Of a DNA stretch of 64,000 nt, positions 55,017 through 64,000 are shown one piece after another. The DNA lies in NCBI GenBank assembly GCA_947623455.1, contig OX392545.1, positions 21,116,001 through 21,180,000 of the forward strand. Direction: 5' to 3'. The notes under the pieces are model-generated. The model was given only the letters and a program-made list of their open reading frames with translations, did not search any database and had not been told where the DNA came from. Both the position numbers and the translations under genes were made by a program. Every line of letters begins with the position of its first letter. The first letter of the stretch is position 1. Source of the DNA: Mimachlamys varia (taxonomy: Eukaryota > Mollusca > Bivalvia > Pectinida > Pectinidae).

Positions 55017-56100
55017 TGGTAACCTGTTCTCGTTCCAAATTGCTCAATGTTGACGGTGTGTATCGTTAGTTTCTTGTAGAAGTGCATATCCGAATGTATA
55101 ATTGGGTCACGTGATACGATGTCTATAACGAGGGGACTTACATGTAGAAGTCGTACCATTGTTGTATACGACCTATAATCGGTAGTTTACATACATTAGA
55201 CTCCTCAGTTAACGCTAAATTAGATTTGGTACATCTATTTTCTATCCTCGCCTTGCGTATGTTATGTAATCCAGCTTTACATGTAGATGTACATGGCTTA
55301 GTTAGGTCTTATATCGCCGGGATCACTAAAAACCGTAAGAGCCGGAAAATAAATAGAAATTTACATAACATACAGACTCGGATTTTTAAATCCTAATTAG
55401 ATACAATCCCGCGACGCGGAACATAAATGTAAGTCCGTGCCTTTTAGGATCACATCTACCACCTAATTTCTCCCCTCAGACATACGGGTTTTAGTTCGTT
55501 TTCAATGGCCTTCCGCTTCCTCCCGAACAGTATAGCTGTTTTATTTATATTTTACACGAAACAAATAGTATCATGATTGGATGGGATATTTAAAAAAAAA
55601 AAACTTTACCGCCATTTTATCTGGAATGTTCTGGAATAAAAACTTGAGACACGCTCGGAACCAATAACTATACATTATGGTGACTCGGTGACTCATGATC
55701 GCGGATAGAAAGGAAAGCTACAAGCTCCAATCTCATAGACATATTGCCAATACATTAAAATAGTTTTACTTAAAAAAACAATAATGCTGCGAGCATTTTG
55801 ATGTTGAAACAGGTGATATATGGACTGATGAACATAAAAAGAACGCCGATTTTAATTCGTGCTGGATTTTTTTCTTAGTTTTAAAAAGTTCATTTTAAGG
55901 ACAGCTGTCCGGAGGCGTCTCATCATTTCAGCACTAATCGTAATTAATTTGTTGACTATAGATAATGTGTTTCCAGCTGATGTTTTTGATTATGGTTTTA
56001 TCTCACATTGGCCAATGCTAATCTGCTAAAGGTTCCCAATGGAGATTATTAAAATAAAAAACCGACTGTTTGTGTTGCCCTTGAGACGACATATTTTCAA
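55017..56100. other. no recognised feature
   Basis: Unique sequence. No gene recognised. Confidence 0.5.
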
Positions 56101-56534
56101 CCCTCGGGAGTACTATTCGTGTTTCCTTGGAGAGGACAATGTCTTCAGCCCTCGGGAGGACTATTCATGTTTCCCTTGACATGACAATGCTTCAGCCCTC
56201 GGGAGGTTTATTTGTGTACATGTAGCTTTTGAGGGGGCAATGTTTTAGCCCCCGGGAGGACTATTCATGTTGCCCTTGATATGAAAATATGTTCAGCCCT
56301 CGGGAGGACTATTCATGTTGCCCTTGACATGACAATGTTTAAGCCCTCGGGAGGTTTATTTGTGTAGCCTTTGAGGGGGCAATGTTTTAGCCCTCGGAAA
56401 GACTATTCATGTTGCCCTTGATATGACAATATGTTCAGCCCTCGGGAGGACTATTCATGTTGCCCTTGACATGACAATGTTTCGGCCCTCGGGAGGTTTA
56501 TTTGTGTAGCCTTTGAGGGGGCAATGTTTACGCC
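56101..56534 (+). repeat. higher-order tandem repeat, three A-A'-B trimers
   Basis: Nine units begin c(c/t)c(t/c)cgg(g/a)a. A and A' units continue actattcatgttgcccttga + (t/c)atgacaat. B units continue tttatttgtgtagcctttga + gggggcaatg. The order is A A' B, A A' B, A A' B. Within the second and third trimer A ends atatgttcag, A' ends atgttt(a/c)(a/g)g and B ends aatgttt. Unit about 47 bp, trimer about 142 bp. The first trimer is the most diverged. Confidence 0.93.
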
Positions 56535-57493
56535 TTAAGTTCAGGGTTTAATTAAACAGAGAATGATTTTAAGGAATCCATTTTCGTGAAATTCACGTGG
56601 AGTGTTTCACCTTCTGTTAAGGAAGCCATGACCCCATTCAGTGTTGTGAAGGCAGCCTCGCTCTCTTCTGGAATTTTACAAAAAATTACCTCAATGCTAT
56701 CATCGAAACAAACTTTAATCGGGGGCGTCTCTTCAGCGTCCGACTAGACCTAAGTCAATATTGTGAAAACGTAAAAAAAGAACAACATTTCATTCGCTTT
56801 ACAGAAAGACATTTCTTGTTGAATAGGATAATATGATATGTACGGAATCAAATAAAAAACTGTCTACCAGTAAGTTCGATTAAAACCATGACGTCACCAC
56901 TGAACTTACAGTCAGTGCTAAAGCCTTTGAATGCCGTTATATTTCAGCTAATGGAATTTCCTCATTCAAAGATATTTAACGGGGCACATCAGCTTAATGG
57001 TAAAGTGGGTCTAGTGCTTAGATATCGTTAATACAATGAACTTAGTTTTTTAGTAGAATTGGAATAGGGGCTTCTCGAAGTTAAGTCCTATATGTCACAC
57101 GGAGAAATAGTATGGCTGCAGAAATAAGCTCATTGTCGTTTTGGTACATTGTAAGTGTTTATTAATTCTGATACAACTCCCTTATCAGAGAACAGATCAT
57201 TTACAGACATACAATGTGGTGCTTGTGTAACGTAACACAGGCTAAGAAGTTGTAGATTCACATTTATAAAGAATAGTATACTAAAATACACATTCATAGA
57301 AGTTCGATTCATGAAAAGTAAATCAATAGTGCTATATAATGAAAAAAATCGGACTTTGTAAAAAGTTCGACACATCGAGAAATTCGAATCATCAAAGTTC
57401 GATTAATCGAGGTGCGACATGTACTCGTATTTGAGCTAAGATTAAGTCGGTTCTGTCCAAAGTCTGTATTTATATATTATTGTATGATTGGTA
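56535..57493. other. no recognised gene; one CRE octamer
   Basis: TGACGTCA at 56889-56896. Unique otherwise. Confidence 0.5.
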
Positions 57494-57582
57494 TGTAACA
57501 CTTTTGCTGATTGGTCCAGATTTAATCACATGATATTGATTATTAATTATAGAAAATTGGACCAATGAGTAATGGTGTTACA
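57494..57582. mobile_element. miniature inverted-repeat element, 89 bp
   Basis: tgtaacacttttgctgattg + gtcca at the left, ttggaccaatgagtaatggt + gttaca at the right: inverted ends of about 26 bp around an AT-rich 35-bp centre. No target duplication certain. Confidence 0.7.
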
Positions 57583-57908
57583 TTATGTGTATTAGTCTTG
57601 TTATAAAATATGTTATTGTTTCCTTATTTGGCGATGTAATGACGTCACGACCGTGTGTCTGTACTGAGTTTATAGGTGTGACGCTAGTAACAACCTAACC
57701 CAATAGCTGATCATCGAGACTTTCATTAGCACGAACGATAAAGAAACAAAGGTAGACAAATGATGAGTGAGTAAGGTAACGGCCATTTAGTCTGCCAAGG
57801 ACAGGGGCAGACAATTCATTACCCCACGACATAACTATACACATACATGCATGATAAACAGTGTTATATCAACTGTCCCATTACCCGGCTGGTAACTACC
57901 ATGTGTCT
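57583..57908. other. no gene; one CRE octamer
   Basis: TGACGTCA at 57640-57647. Nothing else recognised. Confidence 0.5.
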
Positions 57909-57962
57909 CAACGAACATATTCTATGGTGCGCGTGAGCGCTCTATAGTGAATATGTTCGTTG
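57909..57962. repeat. hairpin, ~24-bp arms
   Basis: caacgaacatattctatggt + gcgc and gcgctctatagtgaatatgt + tcgttg pair with two mismatches around a 3-6-nt loop (gtga region). Confidence 0.88.
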
Positions 57963-59370
57963 CCAACTGCGGGCATACTACCGTATACGCAGTCAAAATG
58001 AGGTACAATCCTTATATTTACACCATTAATTAATTTTCAAGTGCTATACGAAGAAAAAAACATTCGAAGCGGGTTGCTAAGATGGTAACTACGATGGCCG
58101 TGGTTGCTAAGATAATATAGTCCAATTGGATTTCATCAATATATTGGTAAATTTAGAAAATACACAGTGAACAACACTAATTTTCTTTATAACATCATAT
58201 GTAAATTTGGTATTAAATAATATTTCTTTATCTATAACGGTCGATATGTACACGTATTGACAGAGTGATCCTGTTGTGACGCGGTCCGACGTCAGACGTC
58301 AAAACCTGCAGGGCGCCGCCATGTTTGCGTTACCGCCAAAGAGTTTCGAATGCGCATCATAACGAATCAAAAGTTTCCCAGAAACTATTTATTATTTAAT
58401 CACAGGAAATTGATTCCATGTATGTTCCATGTTTCAAAATCTTGTAGGAACCAAACAATGGCCGACAGCGAATACTTATTTTTCTGAAGCGTGAACGACG
58501 CCTTATTTGAACAAATATCAATCCGCCGAGCCTTTTTTCACTGCGTATACGCTAATATATAGCCAGAGTTTACTAAGCACAAGAAGGGAGAGGTGTAAAT
58601 ATCTGGGTATGAATTGTCTGAAGCAACTAGATAACTTTTCATTATGTTTAGATCATTCATTACCTTAACTTCGGTTCGAGACCCAGCGGTGAAGTTAAGA
58701 CAGAATTAAAGTTTGTAGCATTTGGAGTTGATTCTCGAATGGTGCACTTTCAGCTATCAATAAAACAGGACTTTTTGTATTCATCGTTACGTCATTTACG
58801 AGCTATTGGTTAAAATGTCTTTAATTGTAGTACTAATTGTCTACTTTCTGATATTGTTTTTGGTTTATGGATTAACTTACTATGATTTCAGGGTTTGTCT
58901 AAGGAACTTTTTTTTTTCATCGCTAATACGTTGCTAAAATCGTAAGGCAATCTGAAGTAGATTTTGGATTAAATCCACGTGCAAGACAACGGTTTCATTT
59001 ATACGTTCCAATATTCTGGGAATGAAAACAAATTCGTATGTTGTTTTAAATTTTTTTCAAGGGTTTCTTAATGTCTTTGTGCGAATTGTCACACCGATAA
59101 CCATTCATAATGGATTCATTAAGTAGGTGCACGTGGTTAAATATGTATTATATACGAGATAAGTTACATAGGTTTATGACAACAAGTAACATGTTGGCTG
59201 TTTTCAATCGGCTTATACGTCTGTCAAAAGTGTTCATCAATTGCAATATTAACCATAACGCGGCATTTTTTGTTTTGGGGTAATAATTCCTTGTATTAAC
59301 CATATCAAAAGTTAAAAAATCGTATCAATCAAATTTACTTGTACATTGTATTTTGTATCTTGTATGTTCT
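57963..59370. other. no recognised gene; short CpG-rich patch
   Basis: 58270-58340 is richer in CpG than its surroundings and contains gtccgacgtcagacgtca and gggcgccgccatg, a good Kozak context, but that ATG opens only 13 codons. It may be a regulatory patch. No gene downstream was recognised. Confidence 0.45.
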
Positions 59371-59774
59371 TTAAAGGACAATATACAAAAATGTACGTAA
59401 CTTTCGGTAAAACTTGAAGCGAAAATCAAGTCTAATAAACTTATTATATTTATAGATTTAGTTAAGATTAACTGATATCAGCAATATTCAAGATGAATTC
59501 TTTCGCGGTTACCGGTACAGCAGCAGTTGAAACTCATTATTTGTACACACGCGTCCATTTTTAACCGTCTTCTATCTTCGGTTTGTTATTGAAGTGGGCC
59601 CCGCCTGAATAATTTTCAATTCTTTGGATTTTTTTTGGTCAAGAGTTTCTTGTTAGTTACCGCTTAGGTTTACTTCGTTTTAGGCTTATTTATGCATGGT
59701 TATCACCTGTATTTTTTTCAGAATTTTTCAGAATGACGAAAATTTCCCTGAAGCTACGTATATTGGGCCTTTAA
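59371..59774 (-). mobile_element. piggyBac-like MITE, copy 2, TTAA-flanked
   Basis: Element 59375-59770 between TTAA at 59371-59374 and 59771-59774. The right end reads tacgtatattgggcct and the left end aggacaatatacaaaaatgt + acgtaac. The minus strand follows copy 1: accatgcataaataagccta, aaacgaagtaaacctaagcg and cgaagatagaagacggttaa. Confidence 0.85.
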
Positions 59775-60596
59775 GGCAAATGGGTTTTGGGTTTTAGGTA
59801 GGCAGGGATGTAACTTAATTCTGTAGCAAGTATCACAAGTATCGCCCACTGGGTTCATAACCAAGACAAAAGATACACGAATTTGTATTCAAAGACATAT
59901 ACAAGTTTGTGCAAACACGAAACATTAGCGTTATAGCCAAATTCGCACGAACATCACTACAATTATGGGCAGTTTATACTTAGCTATCACTGTATGTCGT
60001 TAAGTTACACTTGATTCTGGATAAAACATGATTCACCAATAACACCGTATGTATCAATGGAGAGATTTCTTTGTCATGACAACAAGCAGCTTGTCTTTAT
60101 AACGATGTCTGCCAAATCTACAGACGACGGGATAATAGCTTGATCTAAAACTTTCTTGATTTATGTCATTTTTGTACAGACATTGTCAGAGGAATATAAT
60201 AGCATGATCTGAACTTGATAGGTCCTACATCAGCCACCCTCGTCATTATGACCATATAAGGCTGTACCAGTGATGCTGCCATGTCTAAACCTCAACAGGC
60301 TTTTACCACAAAGCCCTGGCAGTGTTGTTCAGCTTGAAACAGGATATTGTTATGTGTAATCTACGATTGTTATCGTGGTCTGTCAATAAGAAGCACTTTC
60401 CGGCTGACTCCCCAGATACCAAAAACATTTACAGACATTTCAGATGAAATTCAAAGGGTTCGATACGATAATCGCGATACCACAAGGTACAGGATCGGGT
60501 CATACTAACGTACCGGTGTTATTGACAATATCTGTGATATGCCCAAGGCCGAGAACGTCGTGGTACACAAGGATATTCTCGTTTTGCAGCAAATAC
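59775..60596. other. no recognised feature
   Basis: Unique sequence. Confidence 0.5.
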
Positions 60597-60792
60597 ATAC
60601 AAATTATTTACAGCAAATACATGCAAATAATTTACAGCAAAAACATGTAAATAATTTGCAGCAAATACATGCAAATTATTTACAGCAAATACATGTAAAT
60701 AATTTACAGCAAATACATGCAAATTATTTACAGCAAATACATGCAAATACTTTACAGCAAATACATGCAAATAATTTGCAGCAAATACCTCA
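60597..60792. repeat. 24-bp minisatellite, 8 copies
   Basis: The unit cagcaaatacatgcaaatta + ttta repeats with exact 24-bp spacing and few variants. Since 24 equals 8 codons, both strands stay open for about 110 codons (a Gln-Ile-His-Ala-Asn period on plus, a Val-Phe-Ala-Val-Asn period on minus), which makes it a reading artefact. Confidence 0.96.
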
Positions 60793-61955
60793 GAAACCCT
60801 TGATATCCTGGTCATGTTCCGCCAAACTCTTACATCTGCCTGTGAAACATGCAAGGTTTCAAATATTCACATGAAATCACTTTGATCATTGTCAGTATGA
60901 CATCACCAGTACGTAATCGTACGCGTCTTTGGTGTCATGGTAAGATAATACTTTAAAACAGGCACCTGAAAAAACTATACAACATCCAGGAATTGTCTTC
61001 TTATTACTGACACATGGACGACAGGCCACGAACAACCAAAATGCCAAGTGTCGTTTAAATTTACAAGCTTCCAGTTTTCTCCGGTAGGTTGTGTGACGGA
61101 GACACCGTTCATACTGACACATGGCATAGAGAAACCTTGAAAGTTAACATTCGGAGGTGATGTTCAGAACGGTATCACTTCTTTCTACGATTTCACAGCA
61201 CTTTGTAATTCTTATGGGCCTCATTGTAGTGAACCTAATCTGACGCCAACAGTCGTACTCGTGTCTGCTCTAGTAACTTTATGTGCGTCGGAGGCGTTAA
61301 CGACTGTCGTTTGTTTTCTCGTTTTAGAACAAAGACATTCATGTTCGGTTTTATTGAGATTTCACAAAGCATTTTATTGTTTTAAATGTATTATTGCAGA
61401 TTACTTTCATTAACATTGCGTATTTATTGGAACAGGGAAAGTAGCATTCAAATAACGAATATATCCAATATTTCTTATTACTTGCAGTTGTATGTCATTT
61501 CGGGATCTCTGACAACTTTTTGATTTACGAAATGCTTTTATTATCGCTTTCCTTCTCATTTGATAGATATTTCTCATTTGATGGATAATTTAAAACACAA
61601 CTTTACCTTTGGGAAAAGATTGATATTGATGGCGACATGGCTCGTCCAAAGGAGACGCCACACGAGAGCGTTCCTACAGAACCAGTGTGAGGGCAATGGG
61701 GACTGGTCAGTACGTGTTTGGTTACAAGAAAGATGTATTGAAAATATCCAGATATTAGTTTCGTCAGAATATAATGTCAATTATTCGATGTTACAAAGTC
61801 AGTAGTGTACAGATGAAATTTTGCTGTTTCTAAATATTACAGAGGCAGCGTAACAACCTATCACTGTGGGCGTTATATAATAGTTATACTTTGCTAGCCA
61901 ATCAGTGGGACGTTAAGAACAGGTAATCCTCATAAAATCAAACGGACCTGACGAG
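60793..61955. other. no recognised feature
   Basis: Unique sequence with unrelated frames of 70-80 codons on both strands, none recognised. Confidence 0.45.
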
Positions 61956-62027
61956 TGCCCCGGCCGGCATTCGAACTCGGGTCTCGAGCGTGATAGCCTA
62001 CGGGTCTATCAACTGAGGCAAAGGTGC
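61956..62027 (-). mobile_element. tRNA-derived head (SINE fragment or tRNA pseudogene)
   Basis: The minus strand holds an A-box-like cctcagttgatag (62006-62018) and a B-box-like gagttcgaatgcc (61966-61978), followed by ggccggggca, a plausible 3' acceptor half. The 5' acceptor half (gcaccttt) does not pair with it, so a working tRNA is unlikely. No conserved SINE domain follows. Confidence 0.55.
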
Positions 62028-64000
62028 ATGCTCCGTCGGCTCGGTGACCGAGACCGTAGTTTTTACGTTGTACAGTGTACAAGCCACCCCTACCCACTCC
62101 TTTACACTATGTTATTTGTACACAAAATATGTACGTACACAATACGTGTCAAAACGTGTAGTTATAATTAGAAGGCTTTTGACGAAACATATGTACGTAC
62201 ACATTTTGATGACGAAAATGTGCTACTAGTAACACTGTTTTGTCAGTCCGTTTTCGGCCATCGTAGAATTTATATTTATTGTACCTCGAAATGTCAACTA
62301 TGATACGAAGTAGACGGAAGTTCCATTGCAAATCGTATCAGTCTGCAGACTTTCAAATCATTATTCTCTGTTCTACAGTTTTATTTACTCCTGACAAAGA
62401 GTATGTATATTTAGAAGTCCAAAACGTACTTACTATCTTTATCACATAAGATTCGCAAGGCGTTTCTAGCGGCTCATTCAAGGCGTGATTTAATAATTCA
62501 CGAAACTCATTGTGTCTTGTGAGACATTTTTACAATCTGTAGTATCTTACTGTAGTAAACACAAGTAGCAAAGAGTGCTGTTTTTATGTGTTCTGTGTTG
62601 TCGTCCAATAACACACGGCCTGAGTACCGTCTAGCCCGTAACTTTGTATACCGAGAATAGCAGTCGCTTGTAATGATACCAGCTCAAACAAATAACAATT
62701 AGCCATTGACTTTATCATTATTTATTTACAAACAGGAGAATTCCGGTGGGATGTCCCACACCCTGTAAAAACACTACGGCCATTAACGACTTTGGCAGAC
62801 TCGCCATCACTGTGTGTAACCTGACACGCGTAAAATCGACCACTTCAACATCTATTTGATTCAGATCTCAATGTTATCGTAGCGTTCCTTTGATACATGA
62901 TTTGTCTGTACAATTGGGAGATTGCAACCACTGTGTGTTATGCACCGAGATACACAAAAGTCAACTCTCAGCGTATGCTAAGCGTGTATGCGATTCAGAT
63001 GCCATTGTTATCCAAGCCTGCATTTGATTCAGATGGCTGCCATTTGCATTAGTTAGCGAAGGTATACTGTTGTCAATAATGTTGGAATTCGATGTCGTAA
63101 AATTGGACGAGGAGTACTCAAACGAAATGGCCCGTTTTACGGCACTAAATAAAACTGATGGTCTACCACTTGAATATTACGTCATTGTGATCAAGGTCAC
63201 AGAATGTGGTTAAATGTCTTGCTATAATGAAACATACATCGATGGTACATGTAGCTAATTGGTACTTTTCAAATTTTTGAAATTTAAATACTAATAATGC
63301 TTACTTACCAACTTGACTTTTCCTACAGTAGTACCGATACATGTAAATTGTAATTCAAACTGTTTGTCCCCAATCATCATGTACATGAACATGTATCCAA
63401 CCTAGCGTCATGTACATAACTACATGTATATGTAGACCTTAAGGAGGAAAAGTTTGTTTGACCTGGTGTAATTCATTTATCATATATATACTATTAAATT
63501 GTGAAGAGGCAATTACTTCTTAACATCTTTTGTCCATAAATTATTCGTAAATTGACGCGAATGTTAACAATAGTCAATTTTAATCCGGTCTTTAAAGATG
63601 CATGTATAAAGTATCTGTACGACCGATGAATGTGAAACCTGTTAGTCTGAAGACGAAGACGTTATAACACTGATAGAATAAACTTGATGAATGGAGACAA
63701 TCAAACGTATTATAAACTAAACGAGCCATGCATATTTACGGGGAACATAGGTCCTACAAAATAAAGGGAGGTAACCGGATGAGCTATGTTTACATGTACG
63801 TTTTAGCGTGCTCGGTACAGCGACCCGTTATGTATTTAACGATGAACAACGGAGCTTGTGTAATATGATTAAATTGATTCAATGACGAAGAAATGACGTA
63901 AAGACGTCTGGACATAAGACAAATATATATTGATGTAATAAAACATACAGAATTACATATATCTACACCAGTTAGATTACTACACAATACAGGCGCTTCA
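62028..64000. other. no recognised gene; ACATGT-rich stretch
   Basis: tatgtacgtacaca occurs near 62128 and again near 62190. Between 63245 and 63430 ACATGT/ATGTACAT palindromes recur many times. No gene or transposon recognised. Confidence 0.5.

Noticed and set aside
58318..58360. ATG in good Kozak context in a CpG-rich patch
   Set aside because: The frame closes after 13 codons, and no splice donor or downstream exon was recognised.
58660..58700. B-box-like ggttcgagaccc
   Set aside because: One mismatch to the consensus and no matching A box upstream.
60519..60874. 111-codon frames on both strands
   Set aside because: 24-bp array artefact.

Overview
The window looks like non-coding DNA from a marine invertebrate, most likely a bivalve mollusc. 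This is an inference. It rests on AT-rich sequence with no long non-repetitive reading frame, tRNA-derived SINEs of the V-SINE type (the superfamily to which the molluscan element RUDI belongs), LINE 3' ends of a kind I know from bivalves, and a very high density of minisatellites, foldback elements and MITEs. There are no bacterial or viral genes, no CRISPR array, and no exon chain I can recognise. Every open frame above about 120 codons is a tandem repeat read through.

Layout. 0-10 kb: a 21-bp minisatellite (0.1-0.5 kb), a 25-bp minisatellite with its 75-bp parent units (2.7-3.6 kb), a G-rich triplication (4.0-4.3 kb), a duplicated block that carries a MITE and has been split by a LINE insertion (4.8-5.8 kb), three foldbacks (5.8, 6.6 and 7.8 kb) and a CAT microsatellite (6.4 kb). 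10-20 kb: short tandem arrays, two V-SINEs on the minus strand (11.5 and 17.1 kb), a different tRNA-derived SINE (18.1-18.5 kb), and a MITE with 54-bp inverted ends (15.0 kb). 20-30 kb: a foldback and MITE pair (20.6-20.9 kb), a 23-bp minisatellite (23.1-23.8 kb), two decayed LINE reverse-transcriptase pieces on the minus strand (24.5-24.95 and 28.8-29.0 kb), and a complete V-SINE with 15-bp target duplications (27.3-27.6 kb). 30-40 kb: a piggyBac-like MITE between TTAA sites (30.3 kb), a 57-bp array (32.0-32.4 kb), three members of a MITE family with 9-bp target duplications (32.7, 35.4 and 38.0 kb), a 47-bp array (36.7-37.1 kb) and foldbacks. 40-50 kb: partner copies of families seen earlier (39.4, 42.4, 48.0 and 49.3 kb) and a three-arm foldback (46.1-46.3 kb). 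50-64 kb: a 65/78-bp array, LINE tails, a CACGTG-bearing 27-bp array (54.6-55.0 kb), a three-part higher-order repeat (56.1-56.5 kb), the second piggyBac-like MITE (59.4-59.8 kb), a 24-bp array (60.6 kb) and a tRNA-derived head (62.0 kb).

How the parts relate. The window records transposition and tandem amplification. At least seven interspersed families occur two to four times inside these 64 kb, often in opposite orientation. Several insertions still show target-site duplications: TTAA, 9 bp, 10 bp and 15 bp. A SINE and two LINE tails share a 3' motif that could be the recognition site for retrotransposition. One dispersed family has grown a tandem array inside one copy. The region is probably intergenic or deep intronic. 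I cannot exclude small exons or regulatory elements, and two short protein-like frames (28.5 and 51.9 kb) are listed at low confidence.
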